In this document: in pieces, positions 51,255 to 59,384 of the stretch
Layout of the letters: every line of letters starts with the position of its first letter
Position numbering within the stretch: position 1 is the first letter of the stretch
NCBI GenBank assembly: GCA_002412925.1
Contig: DHVZ01000059.1
Coordinates: 3,621-67,620, forward strand
Length of the DNA stretch: 64,000 nt
Origin: Anaerolineales bacterium UBA5195
GTDB lineage: Bacteria; Chloroflexota; Anaerolineae; Anaerolineales; Villigracilaceae
Direction of reading: 5' to 3'
Translations under genes and position numbers: made by a program
Notes under the pieces: generated by a model
The model's input: only the letters and a program-made list of their open reading frames with translations
Databases searched by the model: none
Told to the model about the DNA's origin: nothing

Positions 51255-52931
51255 TCAGGGAGTCCCATACAATTGAACCTGCACCCCATAAAAATCGCGC
51301 GTCTCGATTAACTTCATCTGTTCTGCAAGCGTTTGCGGAACTAGCCCCATTGGATCCGTATACGAGTCATGGCTGTAAACCAGCCAGACCCTGTTATGCC
51401 CGCTCAACAATGAAATCAACCTGGGTATCTCGCTATTCGTCATCCTGGGCTCCGGGATACGGTTCTCGAACATATCAGGTACCCCGCGTTTCTCTACCTG
51501 AATAGAATACTGGTTTTCATAGGCTTGAAAATAATAGTCAAACGGGATTTGCACCATGGCGGAGTTGAAAAGGATCAAATCATCCTTTTGAGCGAAATTC
51601 GCGATATAACCGGCAGGGTCGCTCCAATCTTCTTTTTGCATGAAACGAAAATAATCGCCGGCAGAAAATAGATAGTTTGCACCTAAAATCCCCATTGCCA
51701 CGATCATAAGAAAACGAAATCTTAATAGAGCGATGCCAGCCGCCAGTACCAGGAACAATGGAATCGAGATCCAGATCAGGGTCCGATCGTAAAAAATGGG
51801 TCGGCGGATGCTCACGATCAGCTCACCCAGGACAGGGATGACAAACAGGGTTGCCAGAAATAAGAAGATCGAAAGTTTTTTCCGGTAATACACCAACCCG
51901 AAACAAAGCAACGCGCACAGAAACCACATCATGACCTGACTGGCTTGAGTTGGCGCAGATGGATTCAATAAGGCTCGCAGCGTCCGGGTAACGGCGTCCC
52001 AGCTTGGTTTGGGAATCCAAAACTCCTGATCGACTTTGCTGGCTTGCTGGATAAAGGCCAATAACCATGGACTCCATAGTAGGAAGATGCCAATCTGAGC
52101 CTTCAACCAGTTCCAAATATAGGGAGCTTGGAAGGCGGGTAGAGGCCCTGATTTCTTTATCCTTTGAAAAAGCATCAGACCAAGAACGAATATATTGGTG
52201 GCTAAAGAGAAAAAGACAGCCGTATTGTGGCTGAGCAGGGTCGCAGCCGAGAATACGACAAATGCAACCCAGGCCAGATCAGTCTCAATGGTCTGGATGG
52301 GTAACCAGCGATGGCGGAACATCCAGGCTCTCCATCCGATTTGACTGAGGGTTTCATCCTTATAACTGAAATCACCTCGGGTGTCTGGTTCAACCAGTCC
52401 AGCTGTACGCCAGGCATGCAGATATTCCCGAAATTGGCTGCCGATAGGCCTGATGGAGCGCGAATCCGTCAAAAGTCTGACCAGTGCATAAATTGCCACA
52501 GCTGCATTGAACGTCAGGAGGGTGTACATGCGCGTTTCCTGGGCGAAGTAGATGTTGAAAAGCGAAAGAGCCAGGAACACTGCTGCTGCCAATCCCATCA
52601 CAGCACCAGAGATGCGTTTGCCGATCAGGTAAATAATCGGGATGGTGCCTGCGCCGAAGAGTGCAGAAAGCAGACGGACATAATAGGGCGTATCCCCATT
52701 GAGCGCGATCCAGTAATGGAGCAGGAGATAATAAAGGGGTGGGTGCTGGTCAATCTTGAGAATCCATTGCAGCAGATCGGCAACACTGTGGTTGGCCACC
52801 CATATGCTGAATGTTTCATCCAACCATAACCCTTTATCATCGAGTAGAAACAATCGCAGCCAACCACCAATTATTGTGATGACGATTGCCAACCAGGGCG
52901 CCAACTCTTCAAAATCGATTTCTTCGTTCAT
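51255..52931 (-). CDS. GT39/ArnT-like membrane glycosyltransferase
   Basis: A 558-residue protein with ten or more membrane helices. The first loop motif LLDDKGLWLDETFSIW has the acidic DE pair of GT-C enzymes, and DQHPPLYYLLLHYWI is the second conserved patch of the PMT/ArnT/GT83 group. A soluble C-terminal domain of about 100 residues follows (LLSGHNRVWLVYSHDSYTDPMG). It likely transfers a sugar from a polyprenyl carrier to an envelope acceptor. ATG 52931 is preferred; longer readings add an unrelated Arg-rich stretch. Confidence 0.82.
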   Translation of the reverse strand: MNEEIDFEELAPWLAIVITIIGGWLRLFLLDDKGLWLDETFSIWVANHSVADLLQWILKIDQHPPLYYLLLHYWIALNGDTPYYVRLLSALFGAGTIPIIYLIGKRISGAVMGLAAAVFLALSLFNIYFAQETRMYTLLTFNAAVAIYALVRLLTDSRSIRPIGSQFREYLHAWRTAGLVEPDTRGDFSYKDETLSQIGWRAWMFRHRWLPIQTIETDLAWVAFVVFSAATLLSHNTAVFFSLATNIFVLGLMLFQRIKKSGPLPAFQAPYIWNWLKAQIGIFLLWSPWLLAFIQQASKVDQEFWIPKPSWDAVTRTLRALLNPSAPTQASQVMMWFLCALLCFGLVYYRKKLSIFLFLATLFVIPVLGELIVSIRRPIFYDRTLIWISIPLFLVLAAGIALLRFRFLMIVAMGILGANYLFSAGDYFRFMQKEDWSDPAGYIANFAQKDDLILFNSAMVQIPFDYYFQAYENQYSIQVEKRGVPDMFENRIPEPRMTNSEIPRLISLLSGHNRVWLVYSHDSYTDPMGLVPQTLAEQMKLIETRDFYGVQVQLYGTP

Positions 52932-53585
52932 CAGGATACTTCTTTCTGGGTTTGTTTCCCGAAAAGCGCCTAACGGCAGGCGGCCCATCCCGCACGCACT
53001 CCCGGGTACGTGTTGTAAGCCAGCGGTGGGAATAGGATACTTGCGCACCATTTACAAAGACCGCCGGCCAGTCGAGCAGATCCCGTTGAGTGCCAAGCAA
53101 ATGGTTGGTGCACATCGCCAATTCGTTCACAACCCGGAAAGTGTCCAACGTCTGCCCGAATTGGCACTCCTGGCAGGCTCGATTTTGAGTTTTCTGGCGG
53201 CAACTTTCCCAGCCATCGCCACCGGTTTTTGGGATCGCAAGCCAAGAAGAACGCCTGGCCGTTTTCGACGGCAACTTGCGGGTAAGCCATTTCCAAAAGG
53301 TGCCCTACTTTCGGGGCGACTTCGAGAAAAGAACTCGGTGACGGCTCATTTGCCTAAAGGAAATCTGGCACGAAGCGAAAAATTCGCTCTCACGCCACCA
53401 GCTTTCTAAATTTTACGCACAAAACACAACTTTTTGTAAGAACCAAGCTACCTGGAATTATTTTCCAGTGGTTATGGCTATCTGGTTTTAGCCGAAACTA
53501 AAGTAATCAAATTCATCGAAAACCACTCGGCTCATGTATGAAAAATGTGCAAAATTGTGTCTAATAGGGTTGTTCCCGAATAGCG
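52932..53585. other. Gene-free stretch upstream of the glycosyltransferase
   Basis: About 650 bases without a gene I can support. Short readings on the - strand (for example one with ACQECQFGQTLDTFRVVNEL near 53100) look partly protein-like but are broken in neighbouring frames and match nothing I know. The right end, from about 53450, is AT-rich and borders the transposase remnant, so the stretch may be decayed mobile or gene debris. Confidence 0.4.
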
Positions 53586-53876
53586 TCAAAGTAAGAGGAA
53601 ATTCAAGAGACCAGCGCAAAGGGCAATGACATCATCTTCCATGGTGGCCTTGCGGTTGCGGAAAGCATGCACCAAAATATTGAAACGCTTAATGCTTGCA
53701 ATGGCATTCTCGACGAAAATTCGGACACGGCTCAAAGCCTGATTCTCGGTTTTTTGCTCGCTGGTCAGTTTCGGCTGTGGGTTTTTCTGGCTTTTGCGCG
53801 GCTTTTTATGCGGTATTTCAAGGCTTTTTTGTTGTTTAGACTTTTTACTTTTCATCGCCATGTTCTGCGAATGCAA
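53586..53876 (-). pseudogene. IS5-type transposase C-terminal remnant
   Basis: A reading of 96 residues ends LSRVRIFVENAIASIKRFNILVHAFRNRK...DDVIALCAGLLNFLLL. That is the C-terminus of IS5-group DDE transposases with the catalytic Glu region, preceded by KKPRKSQKNPQPKLTSEQKTENQ as in those proteins. The remaining 200 or so residues with the two catalytic Asp are missing. ggttgttcccgaatag just beyond the stop could be part of a terminal repeat. The upstream end runs into the start of the DUF1905 gene. Confidence 0.8.
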
Positions 53877-53888
53877 ACGCTCGTTTGG

Positions 53889-53894
53889 TATACT
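53889..53894 (+). promoter_or_regulatory. Possible -10 box directly before the DUF1905 gene
   Basis: tatact ends 6 bases before the ATG at 53901, so transcription would start at or near the start codon, giving a leaderless mRNA. The -35 region lies in the transposase remnant and is poor. Confidence 0.35.
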
Positions 53895-53900
53895 GTGCCA

Positions 53901-54185
53901 ATGCTCCTCGAGTTCGCAGGCGAAATATTCTATTGGCGCGGTCCGTCCCCCTATCTGTTCGTGGCCATCCTGGAAGAGCCGGGCAGCGCTTTGAAGGCCA
54001 TTTCATCCAGCGTCAGCTATGGCTGGGGCTGCATCCCGGTCCAGGCGCGGATTGGTAAAACGGAATGGAAGACCTCGCTGTTCCCCAAAGAGGGCCGCTA
54101 CCTGGTGCCCATTCGCGCCAGCGTCCAAAAAGCGGAAAACCTGTCCGTGGGTGATCAAGTGGTCATCCAGCTCGAAGTAGGTTGA
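53901..54185 (+). CDS. DUF1905-domain protein
   Basis: A 94-residue soluble protein starting LLEFAGEIFYWRGPSPYLFVAI, with GWGCIPVQARIGKTEWKTSLFPKEGRYLVPIRASVQKAE. This is the compact beta-barrel DUF1905 pattern (WRGPSP, GxGxxPV, GxTxWxTSLFP). Function is unknown; relatives are sometimes fused to YdeI-type domains. The start at 53901 is chosen because the domain begins there; the longer upstream reading is antisense to the transposase remnant. A bidirectional terminator follows. Confidence 0.85.
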   Translation: MLLEFAGEIFYWRGPSPYLFVAILEEPGSALKAISSSVSYGWGCIPVQARIGKTEWKTSLFPKEGRYLVPIRASVQKAENLSVGDQVVIQLEVG

Positions 54186-54205
54186 ATTCATCGTCCGAGT
54201 TGAAC

Positions 54206-54235
54206 AAAAAATCGCCCAGGCCTGGGCGATTTTTT
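54206..54235. terminator. Bidirectional terminator
   Basis: A perfect 30-base palindrome (aaaaaatcgcccagg followed at once by its complement) with A and T runs at the ends. It lies between the DUF1905 gene (+) and the DegV gene (-). Confidence 0.9.
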
Positions 54236-54249
54236 GTAGCGATCAGATT

Positions 54250-55095
54250 TTAGGCCTTGACCGCCGCAAAACCCAAGCCGTTCGGGCCAATGTGTGTCCC
54301 GATCAAACCGGTGACGTTGACGATCCGAATTTCGCGCGGGATGAGATCGCGCGCCTCGCTGGTCATCAGCAGCTCAAGAAATTCCCTGGCGCGGCCCTCC
54401 GCGCTGGTATGCAGGATGGCCAGTCGTTCCAGCGGGCCCAGCGTCAGCAGGAAATTCAGTAAAGCCTGGGTGGCCTGGCGGGTGGTGCGCGCGGCGCTGA
54501 GGGGTCGTACCACGCCCTCGCGCAGTTCGACGACCGGTTTGATGCTCAACAGCCCGCCCAGGGCGGTAATCGCCGCTGGGACACGCCCGGAGCGGCGCAG
54601 GTAGTCCAGGGTATCGAGGGCGGCTCCCACGCAGATCCGCGCGCGGGTCGAGCGGATGATTTCCAAAACGGCGTTGAGTTCCAGGTCATTTTCGCTGGCC
54701 TCGGCGGCGGCCAGCGCCTGGAAGCCCGAACCGAGGCTCAATGAGCCGGATTCGATCACGGTCACTTTACCGGGGAAATCACGGGCGGCATGGCGGGCAA
54801 AGTTGGGGATGCTGGTCAGTTTTTCAGAAATATGAACCGAGATAACATGCTGGCAGCCCGCCGCAAGCAGCTTCTCGTAGCGGACAGAAAAATTCGTTGG
54901 CGAGGGGGCGGCGGTCGTGGGAGTACGGCGCAGGCCGGGCAGGCGGCGATAAAATTCTTCGCGGGTGAGGTCGACTCCATCGACATATTCCTGGCCTTCG
55001 ATCACCAGGACTGCAGGAATGACCTCGATTTGATAGCGTTCGACCAGGTCGGCCGGGAGATCAGAGGGGGAGTCCGTGACAATGCCGATTTTCAT
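54250..55095 (-). CDS. DegV/FakB fatty-acid-binding protein
   Basis: A 281-residue DegV protein. It opens KIGIVTDSPSDLPADLVERYQIEVIP, then has YVDGVDLTREEFY, TAAPSPTNF, VIESGSLSLGSGFQAL, LDYLRRSGRVP and LLSIKPVVELREGVVRPLSAART, all DegV landmarks. FakB proteins hold a fatty acid while FakA phosphorylates it, and a fakA gene lies upstream in the same direction. It overlaps the second degV gene by four bases. The usual SGTYQSA-like segment reads LTSIPNFA here. Confidence 0.9.
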   Translation of the reverse strand: MKIGIVTDSPSDLPADLVERYQIEVIPAVLVIEGQEYVDGVDLTREEFYRRLPGLRRTPTTAAPSPTNFSVRYEKLLAAGCQHVISVHISEKLTSIPNFARHAARDFPGKVTVIESGSLSLGSGFQALAAAEASENDLELNAVLEIIRSTRARICVGAALDTLDYLRRSGRVPAAITALGGLLSIKPVVELREGVVRPLSAARTTRQATQALLNFLLTLGPLERLAILHTSAEGRAREFLELLMTSEARDLIPREIRIVNVTGLIGTHIGPNGLGFAAVKA

Positions 55096-55859
55096 TTTGG
55101 AATTTCCAGGACTGTGAGGCCGGTAGTCTGTGCGCCGAACAAGACCGAGAGCGGGGCGTTCAGTTCCATTTCTGTGAAGAGTGCGCCAGGAAACAAGCCG
55201 CTGGCCGCTTCGCGCAAAGAACGGGTGTGCAGCCTGGCGCTGCCTCCGCGAAAGTAAGCCAGTTGTTGGGGTTTTTCAAACTCTTCGATGAATTCTTGCA
55301 GGGTTTCCAGCAGGTGGCGCCGGGTGCGCACTTTTTTGTACGCTGCGAGGCAGCCTTCTTCGAGCGAATAAATGGGGGTGGCGCCTGATAGGTCTGCCGG
55401 GGCAGCCATCGACGAGTCGTTTTGTTCATCCTGTGGCGGGCAGGCCTCTCCCGGGCAGATCAGGGTAAACAGGAAGGGGAGGATCGCGCGAATGCACTCT
55501 TCCACTTCTGGCAGGGAGGCCCCTGCGGCGGCTTTCCGCGCCCCGATTTGGGCCAAAATCCCCAGGCCCGGACCAATCTGTTGTGAATCCAGCACAGAAA
55601 TTTTCGCTGTGCCCCCGTGGCTTTGCGCCGCCAGATGCGCAGCGTTGGCTCCTGGCAGGAGGGATTCGGGAGCCGCCAGCACCAGGATGGCGTTGAATTC
55701 TTGTTCGAGTTCCCGGTAGGCGCGGCTAAAATCATCAGTGGTGGGTGGAAGCATGCGGCCGTCCTCTGTCGCCAGTGTCAGCGTGCGGATAGAGCGCCCG
55801 TTACCCAAAGCAGCGGATGGGAAAAGAGCGGCATCGTTGGTGAGAATGCAGACGGTCAT
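55092..55859 (-). CDS. Divergent DegV-like protein
   Basis: A 255-residue paralogue of the DegV protein encoded next. Pieces of the fold are recognisable (VLDSQQIGPGLGILAQIGARKAAAGASLPEVEECI and a C-terminal GALFTEMELNAPLSVLFGAQTTGLTVLE). The N-terminal TDS motif is replaced by ILTNDAALFPS, and the R-x-x-GR segment is missing. A 35-residue insert with CPGEACPPQDEQ lies in the middle. It may bind a different lipid or only partner FakA. It is translated together with the following degV gene. Confidence 0.65.
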   Translation of the reverse strand: MTVCILTNDAALFPSAALGNGRSIRTLTLATEDGRMLPPTTDDFSRAYRELEQEFNAILVLAAPESLLPGANAAHLAAQSHGGTAKISVLDSQQIGPGLGILAQIGARKAAAGASLPEVEECIRAILPFLFTLICPGEACPPQDEQNDSSMAAPADLSGATPIYSLEEGCLAAYKKVRTRRHLLETLQEFIEEFEKPQQLAYFRGGSARLHTRSLREAASGLFPGALFTEMELNAPLSVLFGAQTTGLTVLEIPK

Positions 55860-55869
55860 AGGGTAATAT

Positions 55870-56020
55870 GTCGTTGCGAGCCGTTTTGTGGCGAAGCAAC
55901 CCCCGGTTAAGCGGGCACACCTACCCTGGCGGGCGGTGCTAGGGAAACTGCTTTTTTGAGAAAGTTCCCCGTTTTCTGGGAGATTGCTTCGTTCGCTAGA
56001 GAACGCTCACTTGCAACGAC
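55870..56020. repeat. MITE/REP-like element with terminal inverted repeats
   Basis: The 151-base spacer element begins gtcgttgcgag and ends cttgcaacgac, an 11-bp inverted repeat with one mismatch. Subterminal gcgaagcaa (55891) and ttgcttcgt (55984) also pair. Elements reading gtcgttgcgag...gaagcaa...ttgcttcg are widespread non-coding repeats in Chloroflexota and other genomes. It lies between fakA and the degV-like gene of the same operon. Confidence 0.65.
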
Positions 56021-56043
56021 ATTGTTAATGTTGGGGCAGATAC

Positions 56044-57684
56044 TTACTCAATCGAAATGATGAATTGGTAGTGCGGTTGACCGCCCTCTTGCACTTCGAT
56101 TTCCTGGTTTGGATATTTTTCGCGGATCAGGTCGGCAATGTGGTTGGCTTCAGCGTGTTTCAGTTCTTCGCCATAAAAGAGCGTGATTAATTCATAATCC
56201 CGCGCTTTGGCTTTTTCAAGGAATTCGAAGCAGGCATGTTCCACGCTGCTGGATGAGACCGCCAGTTTGCCGTTCAGCAGGGCGATGACCTGTCCCTCCC
56301 GAACGGCGACGCCGTCGATTTCGACCGAACGCGTAGCGATGGTGATTTCACCGGTAATGACGCTTTCAAGCGCTTTGACCATTTTTTCGGCTACTTTATC
56401 CAGTTCGCCATCGGGATTCATGTGCAGCATGGCGGCCAGTCCCTGCGGCACATTGGTGCTGGGCACAACACGCACATCCTTCGCGGTGACTTCCTTGGCC
56501 TGGTTGGCCGCCAGGACGATGTTCTTGTTATTGGGCAGGATAATGACTTTGTCTGTTGGCAGGTTCTCGAACGCATCCAGAATATCTCGGGTTGAGGGAT
56601 TCATGGTTTGCCCCCCCGAAACGACCGCGGCCACCCCGAGGCTGGCGAAGATGCGCGTTAGACCCAGGCCTGGAGAAACGGTGATGACGGCAATTTGTCC
56701 CGGGTCGATTTTTGCCAGTTCATATTTAGCCCTGCTGGCCTGACCCTCAATTTCATCCATTTGCGCCAGCAGGTTTTCCATGGCGACTTTGGTGATGGTG
56801 CCGATGCCCATAATGTAGTCAATCGGGTCATAGCGTTTTTCAAGCGGGGTATGGATATGCATGCGGTACATGCCCTCGCCCTCGCCGACCTGGATGGAAG
56901 TCCCAATTTCTTCGAGGCGATTGTAAAACGCGGGGAGTTCGAAGCTGCCGGTTGGGCGAAAATCGACGACAACTTCCCAATCCTGGCCTTCTTCGACGCT
57001 TTCCAGGGCATTTTCCAGATTCATGGCAGATAAAGGCTGGATGGAAATCACAGGGGCTTCGAGCGATTCGCCATCGATGAAGCGGATCATCCCCTCGAGG
57101 ATGAAGAACAATCCTTTTCCCCCGGAATCCACCACACCGGCTTGTTTCAAAATGGGGAGCAATTCAGGGGTATTCTCGACAGATAGGTTCGCGGCAGTCA
57201 CACAGCGGCGCAGCATTTCCACCGGGTCATCGGTCTCTTTTTCGGCAAGGGCGGCTTCGGCTGCAATATCCTTGGAAACAGTTAGAATCGTTCCCTCCAC
57301 CGGGCGAACCACGCCTTTATAGGCGGTGTCACGCGCTTCGGCAAAAGCCGCCGCCAGCGCGGGAGTGTCAATGGTGTCTTTACCATGCAGGGCGCGCGAA
57401 AATCCGCGCAGTAATTGGGACAGAATGACACCCGAGTTGCCGCGGGCGCCCATCAAAGCGCCCTGCGCTACCGCTGCCGCCATTTGACCGGCGCTGTGAT
57501 ACCCCAGATTACTGACCTCGTTATAGGCTGACGTCATCGTCAGCAGCATGTTCGTGCCGGTATCGCCATCAGGGACGGGAAATACGTTCAGCGCGTTTAC
57601 CAGTTGCGAATTTGTGCGTAGCCAGGTCAAACCGGCTTCGATCAGTTGTTTCAACATTAAACCATCAATGGACTTACTTTGCAT
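56044..57684 (-). CDS. fakA: Fatty acid kinase FakA (DhaL/DAK2 domain)
   Basis: ATP-dependent kinase that phosphorylates fatty acids held by FakB, feeding phospholipid synthesis. The 546-residue protein has the DhaL nucleotide domain at its start (LNVFPVPDGDTGTNMLLTM, metal-binding Asp cluster; GALMGARGNSGVILSQLLRG). A middle domain and a C-terminal DegV-like/EDD domain follow (SPGLGLTRIFASLGVAAVVSGGQTMNPSTRDIL, ILPNNKNIVLAANQA). ATG 57684 follows aggag. Asp23 precedes it and two DegV proteins follow, as expected for this system. Confidence 0.94.
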   Translation of the reverse strand: MQSKSIDGLMLKQLIEAGLTWLRTNSQLVNALNVFPVPDGDTGTNMLLTMTSAYNEVSNLGYHSAGQMAAAVAQGALMGARGNSGVILSQLLRGFSRALHGKDTIDTPALAAAFAEARDTAYKGVVRPVEGTILTVSKDIAAEAALAEKETDDPVEMLRRCVTAANLSVENTPELLPILKQAGVVDSGGKGLFFILEGMIRFIDGESLEAPVISIQPLSAMNLENALESVEEGQDWEVVVDFRPTGSFELPAFYNRLEEIGTSIQVGEGEGMYRMHIHTPLEKRYDPIDYIMGIGTITKVAMENLLAQMDEIEGQASRAKYELAKIDPGQIAVITVSPGLGLTRIFASLGVAAVVSGGQTMNPSTRDILDAFENLPTDKVIILPNNKNIVLAANQAKEVTAKDVRVVPSTNVPQGLAAMLHMNPDGELDKVAEKMVKALESVITGEITIATRSVEIDGVAVREGQVIALLNGKLAVSSSSVEHACFEFLEKAKARDYELITLFYGEELKHAEANHIADLIREKYPNQEIEVQEGGQPHYQFIISIE

Positions 57685-57776
57685 GTGTAAAAATCTCCTG
57701 GCGCAAGCAATCAATCATGACAACTTTAAAATCGCAAAGGTCTGGAGCTGCCTTTGCGCCTGGCGGTTAAGAACAG

Positions 57777-58133
57777 CTAATCGGTGTTGCTGACTCGCAG
57801 ACCCAGGATGTGGACATTGACCTCGTGGGTTTTCAGCCCAACGTTTTTTTCCACCGCGTAACGCACGGTGTTGGCCACACTCTGCGCGACTGAAGTAATC
57901 CGGGTGCCATACTCGACGATGATGTAGATATCAATATCGAGTTTGTCGCCATCAAAACGGACGCCAACGCCGCGCGTAGGTTCGCGGGTGATGGTGTTGG
58001 CAATTCCCTCAGCCAGGTTTTTTGGGGCGAGCCCCACCACGCCGTAAGACTGCAAGGTGGCATGGTAGGTGATGGTGGCGATGGCGTTGGGCGAAATATG
58101 GATGCTTCCCAGCGTAGTTTTTTCCTGTCCCAT
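57777..58133 (-). CDS. Asp23/Gls24 family envelope protein
   Basis: A 118-residue Asp23-family protein: GSIHISPNAIATITYHATLQSYGVVGLA, then GVGVRFDGDKLDIDIYIIVEYGTRITSVAQSVANTVRYAVEKN and the ending VNVHILGLRV. In Firmicutes such proteins attach to the membrane and take part in envelope stress responses. The gene commonly precedes fakA, as here (92 bases). Confidence 0.93.
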   Translation of the reverse strand: MGQEKTTLGSIHISPNAIATITYHATLQSYGVVGLAPKNLAEGIANTITREPTRGVGVRFDGDKLDIDIYIIVEYGTRITSVAQSVANTVRYAVEKNVGLKTHEVNVHILGLRVSNTD

Positions 58134-58187
58134 GGTTTTTTCCTTTGCCTGAATTATTTACGCTCTCCCAGATTTTTGTGAAGAGGG

Positions 58188-58229
58188 CCGCATTTTGGGG
58201 TGTATGCGCGCTCACACCCCAAAATGCGG
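58188..58229. repeat. Long perfect inverted repeat between divergent genes
   Basis: ccgcattttggggtgt and acaccccaaaatgcgg form a perfect 16-bp stem with the loop atgcgcgctc. It lies between asp23 (-) and rpmB (+), which diverge, so it is not a simple terminator. It shares arm and loop words with the hairpins at 4464-4511 and 38955-39006. The remainder of the 320-base gap holds the rpmB promoter and no gene. Confidence 0.6.
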
Positions 58230-58368
58230 GGTACATTCATCACGGGAAGTCTCAAAGAGCATAAACACTTGACTCGTGCCGCAGCCACCTTATGTTGCAG
58301 GGTTGTTTTGAACGTTTTCTTATTGAAACAGAGCCGATAACCCTACATCATTAATAAAGTTGCGGTAC

Positions 58369-58397
58369 TTGTAGAAGGGTGCGCTTTGTGGTAAAAT
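58369..58397 (+). promoter_or_regulatory. rpmB promoter
   Basis: TTGTAG (58369-58374) and TAAAAT (58392-58397) are separated by 17 bp, a good sigma-70-type promoter about 58 bases before the rpmB ATG. Confidence 0.65.
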
Positions 58398-58454
58398 GTT
58401 GCGCTTGAACCAATGCGGTACAATGGTATTATAGCAAGAAAGGATGATCTTCAA

Positions 58455-58637
58455 ATGGCTAAATGCGCTCACTGCGGCAAAACGACCACTTTCGGTCACA
58501 ACCGCTCCTTCTCCCTGCGGGCAACCAATCGCAAGTTCTTACCGAACTTGCAGAAGGTGACTGTTTTTGAGAAGGGCATCAAAACCCAGAAGACGCTTTG
58601 CACCAAGTGCATCCGCACCCTGGTAAAAACGGCGTAG
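58455..58637 (+). CDS. rpmB: 50S ribosomal protein L28
   Basis: A 60-residue ribosomal protein. It starts MAKCAHCGKTTTFGHNRSFS and ends KTLCTKCIRTLVKTA. It carries the two CxxC pairs (CAHC and CTKC) of the zinc-binding form of L28. ATG 58455 follows aaagga and matches the family N-terminus. It is transcribed alone, from its own promoter to a good terminator. Confidence 0.96.
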   Translation: MAKCAHCGKTTTFGHNRSFSLRATNRKFLPNLQKVTVFEKGIKTQKTLCTKCIRTLVKTA

Positions 58638-58662
58638 TCTGTCCTTCACTTTCCTTCAAAGG

Positions 58663-58688
58663 TCACGGCGCAGGCCGTGATTTTTGTT
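58663..58688 (+). terminator. Terminator of rpmB
   Basis: tcacggc and gccgtga form a 7-bp stem with loop gcag, followed by tttttgttt. Confidence 0.85.
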
Positions 58689-58724
58689 TAATTCCTTGCA
58701 AACCACCGCTCGTAAAGACACGGA

Positions 58725-59384
58725 TTAGAGCACTTCTCTTAACGCCTTGATGCCCGCCGCAATGCCGCCCGGGTGCTTGAAGACAGAATTCCCGGCGACA
58801 AACGCATCAACTCCGGCCTGTGCAAGTGCCGGGCTGGTTTTCTCAGAAACACCGCCATCCACTTCCAGCCAGGCGGCGGGGTTGACCCCATCCAGCATCT
58901 GGCGGATTTCGGTGATCTTGGGCAGCATTTCGACGATGAAATCTTGCCCGCCGAAACCGGGGTTGACCGTCATGACCAGCACCAGGTCCACGCAAGTTAA
59001 TACTTCTTTCAGCATGACCGCCGGGGTGGCTGGATTGAGCGTTACCCCGGCCTTCACCCCCAGGGCTTGGATCTGCTGGATGGTGCGGTGCAGGTGCGGG
59101 CAGGTTTCCACGTGCACCGTAATCCGCGAGGCCCCGGCATTGGCAAAGGCTTCGATCAGGTTTTCAGGTCTTTCGATCATCAAATGCACATCGAGCGGCA
59201 AATTTGTCACCCGGCGGCAGGCTTCAACGACCAGCGGCCCCAGCGTCAGGTTGGGGACGAAATGCCCGTCCATCACATCGACGTGGATCCAATCAGCCCC
59301 GGCTTTTTCACAGGCTGTAATTTCTTCGCCCAGGCGGGCAAAATCGGCAGATAAGATGGAGGGGGCAATCACCGGGGAATGCAT
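58725..59384 (-). CDS. rpe: Ribulose-phosphate 3-epimerase
   Basis: TIM-barrel enzyme that interconverts ribulose-5-P and xylulose-5-P in the pentose phosphate pathway. The 219 residues contain APSILSADFARLGEEI, WIHVDVMDGHFVPNLTLGP, LDVHLMIERPE, VMTVNPGFGGQDFI and LEVDGGVSEKT, so all metal and catalytic residues are present. It starts at the base next to the kinase stop, so the two are co-translated. Confidence 0.97.
   Translation of the reverse strand: MHSPVIAPSILSADFARLGEEITACEKAGADWIHVDVMDGHFVPNLTLGPLVVEACRRVTNLPLDVHLMIERPENLIEAFANAGASRITVHVETCPHLHRTIQQIQALGVKAGVTLNPATPAVMLKEVLTCVDLVLVMTVNPGFGGQDFIVEMLPKITEIRQMLDGVNPAAWLEVDGGVSEKTSPALAQAGVDAFVAGNSVFKHPGGIAAGIKALREVL

Noticed and set aside
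52909..53274. 121-residue frame overlapping the glycosyltransferase start
   Set aside because: It looks partly protein-like but has no family match, overlaps the better supported N-terminus of the membrane glycosyltransferase and lacks a ribosome-binding site.
53667..53900. N-terminal extension of the DUF1905 reading frame
   Set aside because: The upstream 78 codons are antisense to the transposase remnant and the domain begins exactly at the ATG at 53901.
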